A stretch of DNA of 64,000 nt, taken from assembly GCA_009738435.1 (NCBI GenBank), contig CP046522.1, positions 2,449,249-2,513,248 on the forward strand. The letters run 5' to 3'. The stretch comes from Clostridium bovifaecis. GTDB lineage: Bacteria > Bacillota > Clostridia > Clostridiales > Clostridiaceae. Within the stretch, counting starts at the first letter, position 1; each line of letters starts with the position of its first letter. A program made the position numbers and the translations under genes. The notes under the pieces were generated by a model. The model was not told the origin of the DNA. It did no database searches and saw only the letters and a program-made list of their open reading frames with translations. This document shows, in pieces, positions 36,312 to 46,117 of this stretch.

Positions 36312-36995
36312 CTATCTTATATATTTAGTTATATTATCTACACTTCTTCTTCTAAATATGAGTAAGGTTATAAATACCCACAAAGAGGCTATTGCCCACC
36401 CACCAACAACATCGCTTATATAGTGTACACCTACATACACTCTGCTAAGTCCGATTAACGCAGCGTATATAAATATAAAAATGCTTATTATATGAGCGAG
36501 TATTCTATTATTTAGAAAGCTTAAAATGAAATAAATTAAGATTAACGCCCCTGCCATAGAAATTATTGAATGGCCACTTGGAAAGCTATATCCTCCTATA
36601 TCTACTAGCCAATCTCCTGTCGGTCTTGGTCTGCGTGATAGATATTTTACACTTTGACTTATAATAGCAATAGCTAAAATGTTAACTGCATAAAATTTTG
36701 CTTCTCTTTCTTTGTTCCTCATGTAAAAATAAATGATTATTAAGATAGTGAATATTATTGCAACTATTGTATCCCCACTTTTGCTTATAAAAACCATAAT
36801 AGTGCTCAATGTATCATTTCTTATGCTTTGCACATAATTTATGACTAATTTATCAACCTTCCCTCCTCCTGCAGCAAAGCTATCTCTAAGCTTTATGAAA
36901 AAAAATCCAATCCATCCTATAGCAATTATAGCAAGCAAATACAAGTAATATATTGCATTAGCCTTATTTTCTTCCTTTGACCTTATTATATACAT
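36312..36995 (-). CDS. PAP2-family membrane phosphatase
   Basis: 227 residues, about six membrane helices. All three catalytic motifs are present: KYLSRRPRP (about residue 119), PSGHS (about 138) and SRVYVGVHYISDVVGG (about 185). This family includes undecaprenyl-diphosphate phosphatases (BcrC) and lipid phosphatases acting at the outer membrane face. Lipid carrier recycling for cell wall synthesis is the likeliest job, but the substrate is not fixed by sequence. Start ATG at 36995 has an AAAGGGG site. Confidence 0.88.
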   Translation of the reverse strand: MYIIRSKEENKANAIYYLYLLAIIAIGWIGFFFIKLRDSFAAGGGKVDKLVINYVQSIRNDTLSTIMVFISKSGDTIVAIIFTILIIIYFYMRNKEREAKFYAVNILAIAIISQSVKYLSRRPRPTGDWLVDIGGYSFPSGHSIISMAGALILIYFILSFLNNRILAHIISIFIFIYAALIGLSRVYVGVHYISDVVGGWAIASLWVFITLLIFRRRSVDNITKYIR

Positions 36996-37050
36996 CTGCG
37001 TTTCCCCTTTTCATTTGAATTCTTTATTTAATAAATTCTTAAATAGTATA

Positions 37051-39295
37051 CTAAATTTCCACTCCTATGTCATCTACTACTATACTCCCTTTAACGCTTT
37101 TATTAAAAATAAACTCTATAGTTTTTAAATCTTTTGGAGTAAACTTCGGATTGCTCTTTGCAAAATCCCTTATAGAAACTTGAAATGTTTGAAGCACAGG
37201 CTCAAAGTCTTCCCCATAAGCTCTTTTATTATGATAATCCCATTTTGATAATTTTACTCCTATCGGTGGGTGAAGCTTACCTATATTGCTTAAAGACATC
37301 ATGGCTTCCTCTCCATTGTTATCAGTTAATTTTATACTAAAATCTGTAGAATCAAGTGTATTGTTTTTTATCTTTTCTTCATCTATGTCTGAAGCTGAAA
37401 ACACTAGCTTTGAATCAAACTTTAAATTCCACTGAGCTATTGTCTTTGTTGGCAGTTCTATTATATACCTTCCTCCACTTTTGGTCCATTTTAGTTCTAC
37501 AGCATTATTGTTCCTTGAAAAATCATCTCTAAACTCTAATGTTTTTTCCTTCCAAGTATAAATTTCCTCCCCACTTTGAATTCCCCCACTTAATGTTGAT
37601 GTTTGGATATCTGCATCTTCTTCGTAATTACTTATAAGTTTGAAATTAGAATCCTGGAATCTATTTATATACAGTTTTAGGAAGAAACTTTTCTCCTTCA
37701 CTATAATCCTTAAATAAGGCTATATACTCCTTTTCTTCTTTGAGAGTACTTTTTAAAAATGCTGATATATAAGTCTTAGCTATACTTCTTTGTTCCTCTT
37801 CACTTAAAAGAGTTTTTAAGTTTAAGAGCCATCCCATCGGCTTTGGTATATCCCTTTTTCCCCATATAGTATTGAATTGTCCATGATTTGCTCCATATAT
37901 GTACAGAGATGATTTAAAATGATATTTTCCATCATCAAATTTGATTCTATCATATTGATTGCTTCCCATAAACACTGATACATCCCCATCATTAGCTCCC
38001 TGTAACAGCAAATAGTTTATATTTTTTATTTCCGTTGGCTTTCCCGCTGGTTTATACTGACCATCTGTAGGAGCTATGGCCACTATAGATTTAATATTGT
38101 AATTAAAATTAAACCTTACTGTGGAATCCATTGGATAGTATTTAAGTTTATTAAACGCTGCTGCGGTGGCTACAGCCTCTCCCCCTCTCGAGTGTCCAAT
38201 TAATGCAATGTTGTTAAAATCAACTTTATTATAAAATATACTTTTCTTATCTTCATTAAATTCTTTCCATGTATCTAAATGCTTTAGTAAAATCCAAGCT
38301 CTTGCATCATTCTCTCCGCCTAAATCTCCAAACCAAGAGGCATTTAAATAATTCTCATCTATGGAAGCTACTATAAACCCTTGGCTTGCCAAAAGTTTTC
38401 CTAAATATTCATACCCTCCATCGGAATATTCCTCCATCTTATGGTTTCCATGAACTATTAAAACTAAAGGAAACACTCCCTTCTCTTCTGGGTAATAAAC
38501 TCGTCCATTTATAGGCATAGCTTTATCATCAAAGCCCCAATATTTTGTTCTTAATTTACTCTTTAAGCCTATATAATTTTCAAGAAATGTATAAGCGTAT
38601 ACATCCTTTGTTTTAATATCTACTCCTTCACCATATTCAAATCTATTTTTATCTTTTCCACTTCCATAAAATATGCTCTTAACTTTATACTTACCTTCTT
38701 CTGATGGACTATGAATGTTCTTTTTAGGTTGTACACTTTTCATAGCTAGTAAATACTCTCTTAACTGATTATTAATATTTCCCGTGCTTCTTATTTTAAT
38801 CATCCCTACCATATTAAAAGCTAAAGTTATTCCCACTAAGGCGAAAGCTAATATTCTTTTTTCCCTTCTTTTGAACATAAGCCATAATCCTATGCCTAAA
38901 AAACTTTCAATTGTTACAATTATGAGTGAAAAAACAATTCCTAAGTATATAGGAAAACTTAAAACCAGGCTTATTATTGATGTAACTGCTAATACAATAG
39001 GTATAATTATCTGTAAAAGCTCTTGTGGTAAATCTTTTAACACCCTAATAACAACTTTTATAGCAATTCCACTTAGAAAAATAAATATAACTCCAAGAAG
39101 AATGCAAAACAGTATATCTATACCATTGCCAAGTCCTGTATCTAAATAAGCTCCAATTATTATAAAAGCTATAATAACAAAACCTATTAGAGCAAACTTT
39201 CCTCCTATCCAAGCTTCCTCGAAAGTCTGATTTGCAAATTGAACTAGTTTCATATATGTATTTTTAAACCAAAGCTTTATATTTTTTATTATCAT
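37051..39295 (-). pseudogene. Membrane-anchored alpha/beta hydrolase, frame broken
   Basis: The N-terminal 190 residues form about five to six membrane helices. The alpha/beta-hydrolase domain follows, with FPLVLIVHGNHKME (oxyanion region), the nucleophile elbow ALIGHSRGGEAVATAA and a late NHGQFN that may hold the catalytic His. The frame stops at 37661. A second frame (about 37675-37051) encodes a beta-rich C-terminal domain ending VVDDIGVEI, which looks like a carbohydrate-binding or jelly-roll module. Two missing bases (one TA unit near 37673) restore TVYINRFQDSNF, so it is one protein of about 745 residues. Start ATG at 39295 follows GGAG. The substrate is unknown. Confidence 0.78.
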
Positions 39296-39462
39296 TTTTC
39301 TCCATTCCCTCGTGATTTGTATACATCTATTATACATAAAACTCACCACAAAAAGAAAGTTATTGTATTTTTTGTGGCCTTACTTCAGAATACATGATGA
39401 ATATTCATTACTCTAATATAAAGCATATTCTAAAAATACAATAACTTATATGTTCATATTGG

Positions 39463-40773
39463 TTAGTATTTGCGCTTAATCTTTATATACTCTTCATACC
39501 TTAGCTCTTCGCCTTGCTCCCATGGTCTGTAATTCTTAAAAAATTCTATTCTCTCCTCTACTGGAGGATGATCATATTTCCACATCTTGTAAATATAATC
39601 TGGATCTGGAATTACAATTCCATTTTCTGAAAGCTTTTTAAAAGAGGATATAGCTGCTGTATTATCCCTTGTAAGTTCTATAGCAAAGGCATCCGCCTGC
39701 CGCTCTATATAGCAGGAATATGCATTTGATGTTGGAGTTATAACTATCATGCATAGGCTGATTATAAGAGTAATTAAAGGGAAAGAAGCTACATCATTAA
39801 GTGCATCGAATTTAAATTTTCTTTTAAATCTATTTATAATGACTGGTGCTGCAGCATGAACTATATATAAAACTATAAAGGTCATAACTGTTTGTATTAT
39901 AAATAGCTTTTTAATATGTGCTAAAACATAGTGTCCAATCTCATGGGCAGTTACGAATCTTAGCTCTCTTAAGCTAAGTTTATCTAAAGCGGTATCCCAT
40001 AAAACTATTCTTCTAACCTTGCCAACTCCGGTCATATAGGCATTTATCATAGTGGTTTCCTTACTTTTATCCACCTTTAAAATAGTACAATCTTTTATAT
40101 TAGCCTTTTGCGTAAGCTCAATTAAACTTCTTTCGGTAGTTTTATTTTCTATAGTTTTGAACTCATTAAACAAGGGATCAATTATAACAGGTTGTGCATA
40201 AAAAAGAAAAAGACTTATAGGTATTGATATAATTCCTGTATATAACCACCAACGTTTTGGACTTCTTCTTATTATAAAATAAGGTATCCAGAGTATTAGA
40301 AATATCCCTACGGCTCCTATAATTAAATCCAGAAAGTAATTTTTTATCCATACTGATAAAGGTTGGTGAGATAATCCAAACTTATGACTTTGAATATACC
40401 CTCCATAAAAAGTTAATGGAAAGTTTATTGCACTATCTAAGACAGTATACAATAATCCATAAATGCCAGTAGCTATAAAAGTTGTTCTGCCTATTCCTTT
40501 TGAGACATTTCTAAGCTTTGACGAACATCCTGTTACTAATATAACTATAGGTACCCCTAAACTAAAAACTATTTTGAGACCTTGTACTACCCTATCACTT
40601 TTATAAAATCTTTCACCTTTTTCTTCCTTACTTTCTACCATTATCTCTTCACCAGTAAGGAAGGTAGAAAAGTTTGTACTTCTCAAAGCCAAACCATTGC
40701 TGGACTTTATAATCATGATATTAATACAAATAAATATTACTATAGCTAATCTAAGTGCAGTAGACCTTCTCAT
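39463..40773 (-). CDS. M48-family membrane metalloprotease (Ste24/CAAX protease type)
   Basis: 436 residues, several membrane helices on both sides of the catalytic part. The zinc motif is TAHEIGHYVLAH (HExxH, about residue 276), and the third ligand is in ERQADAFAIEL (about 361). This is the Ste24-like architecture, longer than HtpX. It probably degrades or trims membrane proteins from within the membrane. It ends about 115 bases from the alpha/beta-hydrolase gene and is transcribed in the same direction. Confidence 0.88.
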   Translation of the reverse strand: MRRSTALRLAIVIFICINIMIIKSSNGLALRSTNFSTFLTGEEIMVESKEEKGERFYKSDRVVQGLKIVFSLGVPIVILVTGCSSKLRNVSKGIGRTTFIATGIYGLLYTVLDSAINFPLTFYGGYIQSHKFGLSHQPLSVWIKNYFLDLIIGAVGIFLILWIPYFIIRRSPKRWWLYTGIISIPISLFLFYAQPVIIDPLFNEFKTIENKTTERSLIELTQKANIKDCTILKVDKSKETTMINAYMTGVGKVRRIVLWDTALDKLSLRELRFVTAHEIGHYVLAHIKKLFIIQTVMTFIVLYIVHAAAPVIINRFKRKFKFDALNDVASFPLITLIISLCMIVITPTSNAYSCYIERQADAFAIELTRDNTAAISSFKKLSENGIVIPDPDYIYKMWKYDHPPVEERIEFFKNYRPWEQGEELRYEEYIKIKRKY

Positions 40774-40863
40774 CTTTCTAAATGCAGCTCCTCATTAATT
40801 ATTTCTTTAAAACCTTCTTTTAATAATTATACTCTTATAATCCTAAAAAATTCTAAAAATTCA

Positions 40864-40921
40864 TTGACAAAGATGCAAATCAATGTATATACTGTATATA
40901 CATTATGCACAGTATATACAC
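40864..40921 (+). promoter_or_regulatory. Promoter and three-half-site operator of the ytr-like operon
   Basis: TTGACA (40864-40869), 18-base spacer, TATACT (40888-40893). TGTATATAC units occur at 40884-40892 and 40893-40902, with AGTATATACAC at 40911-40921. They cover the -10 box and transcription start. This fits autoregulation by the GntR/YtrA regulator encoded next. Confidence 0.7.
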
Positions 40922-40959
40922 TATTCACAGTGTAGATTTTTATATAAGGAGAAAGATAA

Positions 40960-41334
40960 ATGAAGTTAATAATATCTAATTCTTCAGGTGAGCCAATTTA
41001 TGAACAAATAGCAAATCAGATTAAAACTCTTATAATACAAGGTGAACTACAAGAAGGAGATGCCCTTCCTTCTATAAGAAACCTTGCAAAGGAACTTCAA
41101 ATAAGTGTTATTACAACTAAGCGAGCCTATGAAGAGCTTGAAAATGAAGGTTTTATAGAAACTGTAGGAGGAAAGGGCTCCTTTGTAGCAGCACAGAATA
41201 AAGAATTACTGCGAGAGAAAAAACTTAAGGTAATTGAAGAAAAGCTTTCAGAAGTAGTATTAGAAAGTAAAATGCTAAATTTAAGCTTTGATGATATTTT
41301 AGAAATGCTAAAAATTCTTTTTGAAGAAAATTAG
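40960..41334 (+). CDS. GntR-family regulator, YtrA subfamily
   Basis: 124 residues. The N-terminal winged helix has EPIYEQIANQIKTLIIQGEL and the recognition part LPSIRNLAKELQISVITTKRAYEELE. The short C-terminal helical tail (about 45 residues) is the mark of the YtrA subfamily, which controls ABC exporters answering cell-envelope stress. AAGGAGA precedes the ATG. It is the first gene of an operon with an ATPase (12-base gap) and two permeases. Confidence 0.92.
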   Translation: MKLIISNSSGEPIYEQIANQIKTLIIQGELQEGDALPSIRNLAKELQISVITTKRAYEELENEGFIETVGGKGSFVAAQNKELLREKKLKVIEEKLSEVVLESKMLNLSFDDILEMLKILFEEN

Positions 41335-41346
41335 GAGGTTTTGTAT

Positions 41347-42210
41347 ATGAATAATGTAAACAATATTTTAGAAGTTAATAATTTGAAAAAAACATATAAA
41401 GATTTTACTTTAAATAATATAAGTTTCTCTTTAGAAAAGGGCTATATAATGGGATTTATAGGCCCTAACGGAGCTGGTAAAAGTACAACTATAAAGCTGA
41501 TTATGAATCTTCTTCACAAAGATAATGGAGAGATTAAAATCTTTGGCCTTGATAATTTAAAGCATGAAAAAGAAGCGAAAAATAGAATAGGTTTTGTTTA
41601 TGATGAAAATTATTACTATGAAGATTTAACTATGGATAGCATGAAAAAGATAATTGCCCCTTTCTATAGCAAATGGGATGAAGTTTCTTTTAAAAAATAC
41701 ATCAAGGAATTTGACCTTGATCCTAAGAAAAAAATAAAGGCCTTATCTAAGGGAATGAAGATGAAATTCTCTCTTGCCATTGCTCTTTCTCATAATGCTG
41801 AACTTATAATAATGGATGAACCGACCTCTGGTCTTGACCCTGTATTTAGAAGAGAAATATTAGATATACTTTTCTCGCTTATACAGGATGAAAATAAAAG
41901 CGTGTTTTTCTCTACTCATATAACTACAGATCTAGAGAAAATAGCAGATTATATAACCTTTATAAATAATGGAAATATTGTTTTTTCAAAACCCAAAGAT
42001 GAAATTTTAGAAAGCTACGGAATTGTTAAAGGTGGACTTGAGCTTTTGGATAGTTTTACACGAAAGGAATTCATAGGTATTACTGAAAACCATTTTGGTT
42101 TTGAGGCTCTTTCCGACGATATAAGGAAAATAAAAAGATTGTTTAAGAACGAAGTTATAATTGAAAAACCAAGTCTTGAAGATATAATGATTTACAGCGT
42201 AAGGAGGTAA
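41347..42210 (+). CDS. ABC transporter ATP-binding protein
   Basis: 288 residues. Walker A is GPNGAGKST (about residue 38), the signature is degenerate (ALSKGMKMKFSLAIAL), Walker B is LIIMDEPTSGLDP and the H-loop is STHITTDLEK. The KGMKMKF form of the signature is common in the exporter group paired with ABC-2 permeases. AGGAGGT lies seven bases before the ATG at 41347; the TTG at 41341 is not needed. Together with the next two genes it makes an exporter or lantibiotic/antimicrobial-defence type complex. The substrate is unknown. Confidence 0.9.
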   Translation: MNNVNNILEVNNLKKTYKDFTLNNISFSLEKGYIMGFIGPNGAGKSTTIKLIMNLLHKDNGEIKIFGLDNLKHEKEAKNRIGFVYDENYYYEDLTMDSMKKIIAPFYSKWDEVSFKKYIKEFDLDPKKKIKALSKGMKMKFSLAIALSHNAELIIMDEPTSGLDPVFRREILDILFSLIQDENKSVFFSTHITTDLEKIADYITFINNGNIVFSKPKDEILESYGIVKGGLELLDSFTRKEFIGITENHFGFEALSDDIRKIKRLFKNEVIIEKPSLEDIMIYSVRR

Positions 42211-42214
42211 GAAT

Positions 42215-42865
42215 ATGCTTAATCTCATTAAAAAGGATTTTGCTATAACTTTTAATAAGAAAACTGCTGCTATATTTTTAGCTTATTGTTTATTTATCAT
42301 TACAATAATGGATACTCTCTCCTCTGATAATATATACATTCTGATAATTACTACTATAGCTTACTTTCTAGCCAGCGAAAGCTTTATATATGATGAAAAA
42401 ACTAGAGGAGAATATATAATAAACTCCCTTCCTGTAAAAAGAGAAGAGGTTGTTATATCAAGGTACTTCAGCTTATTAATTTATATCTTGGCTGCCACAG
42501 TATTTGCTGCTGTATTAGGAAGTATAGCTGCACTTACTAATATTGGTAATATTAGATTTATAAATATGAATGTGGTTAAAAAAGTACTTGTTTCAAATAT
42601 TATAATGATTTCTTTAGCCTCACCTTTGTTTTATAAGTTCGGCTACAAAACTATAAAGATATTTTATTTGTTAATTTATATGTCCTTTTTTTCACTGCTA
42701 ACTGCTATCCCAGAGATTATAACCTTAAATTTTGTTAAAAAACTTATAATCTTTATAGAAATCAATAGAGGGCTGTTGAGTATCTTATCTATAGTTGTAC
42801 TCACATGCTTAGTAATTTTATCAATGGTAATCTCCTTGCGGGTTTATGAGAGAAAAGATATATGA
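42215..42865 (+). CDS. ABC-2 type permease, first
   Basis: 216 residues, about six membrane helices. Begins MLNLIKKDFAITFNKK and has the conserved loop YDEKTRGEYIINSLPVKREEVVISRY (given only as landmarks SLPVKR and SRY) typical of the YtrC/YtrD-like ABC-2 family. It starts four bases after the ATPase stop with AAGGAGG upstream, and its end overlaps the next gene's upstream region. It pairs with the following permease. Confidence 0.82.
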   Translation: MLNLIKKDFAITFNKKTAAIFLAYCLFIITIMDTLSSDNIYILIITTIAYFLASESFIYDEKTRGEYIINSLPVKREEVVISRYFSLLIYILAATVFAAVLGSIAALTNIGNIRFINMNVVKKVLVSNIIMISLASPLFYKFGYKTIKIFYLLIYMSFFSLLTAIPEIITLNFVKKLIIFIEINRGLLSILSIVVLTCLVILSMVISLRVYERKDI

Positions 42866-42878
42866 GGAGGAAATATTA

Positions 42879-43538
42879 ATGCTAAATTTAGTTTTAAAAG
42901 ATTTTAAGCTTGGCAAAAGATATAATATATTCTTTTTAATATATAGCCTCATACTTTCGGTAGCTGGTCTTAAAATGAATCGCGTTCCTGGTATGCTCTA
43001 TGTTTTGTCTATAGTAATAATATCTTATGTATCGACTCTCTACGCTAATAGCTATGATGAAAAGTATAAAATCGATATAGCCTTAAATAGCATGCCAGTC
43101 GATAAAAAAGATATAGTGCGAGCAAAATATTTAGCTCTTGTTCTACGACTTTTAGTAGTGTCTGGAGGTATAATCATATTTACTCTCATTTTAAACATCC
43201 TTGGAATAAAGGCAGCTATTCGAACAGCAAACCTATGGGATTTAATTTTATCCTTTAACCTGCTTGGAATCTTTTATTCAGTGTACTACCCTCTTTACTA
43301 TAAATTTGAATATAGTAAGTTTAGAATAATCAACATGGGATTGTATATACTCCTATTAGTTATCCCTGGCTATATCACAAAGTTTCTTAAGTCCAGTATG
43401 GGATCAAGATTTTATAATTGGCTTATGCATTTTAAAAATTTAAATCAATTTCATCTTTGTATTTCAATTTTAGTTTTAATGCTACTGATAATATCAATGA
43501 CAATATCTTCAAAAATTTACTCTAAAAAAGAATTTTAA
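42879..43538 (+). CDS. ABC-2 type permease, second
   Basis: About 219 residues, six membrane helices, same family as the preceding permease (MLNLVLKDFKLGKRYN; loop with NSMPVDKKDIVRAKY). The two share the SMPVxK / SLPVKR loop and are diverged duplicates that would form a heterodimeric channel. The ATG at 42879 with GAGGAGG upstream is preferred over an in-frame ATG at 42846 inside the previous gene. Confidence 0.82.
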   Translation: MLNLVLKDFKLGKRYNIFFLIYSLILSVAGLKMNRVPGMLYVLSIVIISYVSTLYANSYDEKYKIDIALNSMPVDKKDIVRAKYLALVLRLLVVSGGIIIFTLILNILGIKAAIRTANLWDLILSFNLLGIFYSVYYPLYYKFEYSKFRIINMGLYILLLVIPGYITKFLKSSMGSRFYNWLMHFKNLNQFHLCISILVLMLLIISMTISSKIYSKKEF

Positions 43539-43595
43539 CAGCCCTTATATTGACATAAAATATGCCTTGGTATATGATTAAAAGAGGATTTTCTG

Positions 43596-43626
43596 TGCCT
43601 TTCATCCTGTCATGCGGTGAAAGGCA
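43596..43626 (+). terminator. Hairpin upstream of gltX
   Basis: Stem TGCCTTTCA / TGAAAGGCA followed by TTTAAATAT. It may end the exporter operon or attenuate gltX. The T tail is weak. Confidence 0.45.
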
Positions 43627-43654
43627 TTTAAATATATACATAGGAGTGAAGAAA

Positions 43655-45136
43655 ATGTCAGCAAAGGAAGTTAGAACAAGATTTGCACCCAGCCCAACTG
43701 GATATATGCACGTTGGTAACCTTAGAACAGCACTTTATACTTATTTAATTGCAAAACACGCAGATGGTAAATTTATACTAAGAATCGAAGATACAGACCA
43801 AGAAAGATATGTTGAGGGAGCTGTTGATGTAATATTCAAAACATTGAAAATGACCGGATTAGTTCACGATGAAGGCCCGGATGTAGGCGGTCCTGTGGGC
43901 CCTTATGTTCAAAGTGAAAGACGTGGATTTTACCTTGAATATGCTAAAGAATTAGTTGAAAAAGGAGAAGCTTACTACTGCTTCTGCGATAAGGAAAGAC
44001 TCGATTCTATAAAGGATACTTCTGAAGATCCTAGCCAAAAAATATTTAAGTATGATGGCCACTGCAGAAACCTTTCTAAAGAAGAGGTTGAAAAAAAGTT
44101 AGCTTCAGGAATATCTTATGTTATAAGACAAAAGAATCCAACTGAAGGGGTAACAACCTTTATAGATGAAATTTACGGAGAAATCTCTGTAGACAATTCT
44201 GAGCTCGAAGATATGATACTTATAAAATCAGATGGACTTCCAACATACAACTTTGCTAATGTTGTTGATGACCACATGATGGGGATTACTCATGTAGTTC
44301 GTGGAAACGAATATCTATCTTCTGCACCAAAATATAATAGATTATACAACGCATTTGGATGGGATGTTCCAACTTATATACACTGCCCTCCAATAATGAA
44401 AGACGCTCACAATAAACTAAGTAAGAGAAACGGTGATGCTTCTTTTGAAGATTTACTTGCAAAAGGATATCTTAAAGAAGCAGTAGTGAACTTTATTGCC
44501 CTTCTTGGATGGAACCCAGGTACAGATCAAGAAATCTTTACTTTGGAAGAACTTGTTCAGCAGTTTGATTACAAAAACATTCATAAAGCTCCATCTATAT
44601 TTGATACTGTAAAGTTAAAATGGATGAATGGTGAATACATTAAAAAGCTTTCTTTAGATGAGTTTCACAGCATGGCAATGCCATATTATGAGGACGTATT
44701 CTCAAAAGAAGAAGCAGAAAAACTAAACCTACCAAAAATCAGCGAACTTCTTCAAACAAGAGTTGAAGTTTTAACTGAAATTCCTGAAAAGGTAGCGTTC
44801 TTTAAAGAATTGCCTAATTACGAAATAGATTTATATACTCATAAAAAGATGAAAACTAATCCTGAGAACTCTTTAGTTACTTTAGAGGAAGTACTTCCAG
44901 TGCTTGAAAACCTAGGAGATTGGGCTTTCCAATCAATTCACGATACTGTATTCGAGTTAATTGCTCAGATGGAAGTTAAAAACGGAATAGTCCTATGGCC
45001 AATAAGAACAGCCTTATCCGGTCTTGCATCTTCTCCAGGCGGAGCATTCGAACTTGCAGAAATCCTTGGAAAAGAAGAGTCTCTAAGAAGAATTAGAGTT
45101 GGAATAGAAAAACTAAAGAGCCAGTTAGAGGGTTAA
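43655..45136 (+). CDS. gltX: Glutamyl-tRNA synthetase
   Basis: 493 residues. Charges tRNA(Glu) with glutamate in the cytoplasm. Class I motifs: [17 protein letters not shown] (HIGH-like, about residue 8) and [10 protein letters not shown] (KMSKS-like, about 250). The anticodon-binding C-terminal domain is of full length. The true start is [10 protein letters not shown] at 43655, with AGGAGTGAA upstream; the open frame extends 31 codons further without support. It ends in a clear terminator. Confidence 0.97.
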   Translation: MSAKEVRTRFAPSPTGYMHVGNLRTALYTYLIAKHADGKFILRIEDTDQERYVEGAVDVIFKTLKMTGLVHDEGPDVGGPVGPYVQSERRGFYLEYAKELVEKGEAYYCFCDKERLDSIKDTSEDPSQKIFKYDGHCRNLSKEEVEKKLASGISYVIRQKNPTEGVTTFIDEIYGEISVDNSELEDMILIKSDGLPTYNFANVVDDHMMGITHVVRGNEYLSSAPKYNRLYNAFGWDVPTYIHCPPIMKDAHNKLSKRNGDASFEDLLAKGYLKEAVVNFIALLGWNPGTDQEIFTLEELVQQFDYKNIHKAPSIFDTVKLKWMNGEYIKKLSLDEFHSMAMPYYEDVFSKEEAEKLNLPKISELLQTRVEVLTEIPEKVAFFKELPNYEIDLYTHKKMKTNPENSLVTLEEVLPVLENLGDWAFQSIHDTVFELIAQMEVKNGIVLWPIRTALSGLASSPGGAFELAEILGKEESLRRIRVGIEKLKSQLEG

Positions 45137-45187
45137 GAGAAGTCAGAATATGTTAGAAGATTAGGTGCTGCAGTACCTATTATATAA

Positions 45188-45228
45188 AGAAGCCATAAGC
45201 ATTAGTTTAATCTATGCTTATGGCTTTC
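45188..45228 (+). terminator. Terminator of gltX
   Basis: Stem AAAGAAGCCATAAGCAT / ATGCTTATGGCTTTC with a short T/A-rich tail. Confidence 0.75.
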
Positions 45229-45264
45229 TAATTTCTACACACAAAAGTTACCAACTTAGATCTT

Positions 45265-45313
45265 GGGGTCAGGACACAATTTTTATTTAAATTTCTAACT
45301 GCGGCTCTGCCGC
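45265..45313. repeat. Half-copy of the GGGGTCAGGACACAA element plus GC-rich hairpin
   Basis: Left end GGGGTCAGGACACAATTTTT (45265-45284), as at 35514, but without the matching right arm. It is followed by GCGG-CTCTG-CCGC (45301-45313) set in CTAACT words. The remnant looks like a truncated REPIN-like element joined to another dispersed repeat. Confidence 0.6.
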
Positions 45314-45369
45314 CTAACTGGAACTTTAGTGCTCTAACTTATAACTAAGAAATTTGCATGCCAATTTTC

Positions 45370-46116
45370 TTAAAGTTTGTTTATCATACTTGCTAGGTAT
45401 CCTGCTCCAAATCCGTTATCTATATTTACAACGCTAGTTCCACTAGCACAGCTATTTAACATTGATAAAAGGGCAGATAATCCTCCAAAGTTGGCTCCAT
45501 ATCCAACACTTGTAGGTACTGCGATAACTGGTTTGTCAACAAGCCCTCCTACAACACTAGCAAGAGCTCCCTCCATTCCAGCTACTGCAACTACAACCTT
45601 AGCACCCCTAATTATATCTAACTTACTAAATAATCTGTGTATGCCTGCAACCCCTACATCATTAATTCTCTCAACCTTGTTTCCTAAAATCTCAGCTGTA
45701 ATTGCCGCTTCTTCCGCCACAGGTAAATCTGAAGTACCTGCTGTAACAACTGCAATATACGTATCCGTTAAAGAAATATCCTTCTTTTTTACTGTAATGG
45801 TCCTTGCAAGCTCATTGTACTCCACGTCAGAGCATATCTCTTTTACTGCATCATACATTTCTTTTGTAGCTCTAGTTCCTAAAATATTATTATTTTTCGT
45901 ATTCATAAATTCAAAAATACCTTTTACCTGTTCCACTGTCTTTCCGGCACAGTATATAACCTCAGGATATCCCACTCTTATCTCTCTATGATTATCAATT
46001 TTCGCATAGCCCAATTCCTTATACGGTAGATCTTCAAGCTTACCTGCAGCATCATCAATTGAAACATTTCCATTCTTAACTCCTTCTAAAAGTGCTCTCA
46101 TATCCTCAGAATTCAT
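45370..46116 (-). CDS. larB: Nickel-pincer cofactor biosynthesis protein LarB
   Basis: 248 residues. LarB carboxylates the pyridinium ring of nicotinic acid adenine dinucleotide and hydrolyses it, the first step toward the nickel-pincer nucleotide of lactate racemase. The C-terminal half resembles AIR carboxylase (PurE): VTAGTSDLPVAEEAA (about 128), VAVAGMEGALASVVGGLV (about 176) and PTSVGYGANFGG (about 198). It is the last gene of larC-larE-larB; the gap to larE is one base. A REPIN-like remnant follows it. Confidence 0.93.
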   Translation of the reverse strand: MNSEDMRALLEGVKNGNVSIDDAAGKLEDLPYKELGYAKIDNHREIRVGYPEVIYCAGKTVEQVKGIFEFMNTKNNNILGTRATKEMYDAVKEICSDVEYNELARTITVKKKDISLTDTYIAVVTAGTSDLPVAEEAAITAEILGNKVERINDVGVAGIHRLFSKLDIIRGAKVVVAVAGMEGALASVVGGLVDKPVIAVPTSVGYGANFGGLSALLSMLNSCASGTSVVNIDNGFGAGYLASMINKL

Positions 46117-46117
46117 C

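Noticed and set aside
45377-45991. 204-codon plus-strand frame
   Set aside because: Exact antisense of larB; Pro/Thr/Ala-rich composition is typical of a shadow frame.
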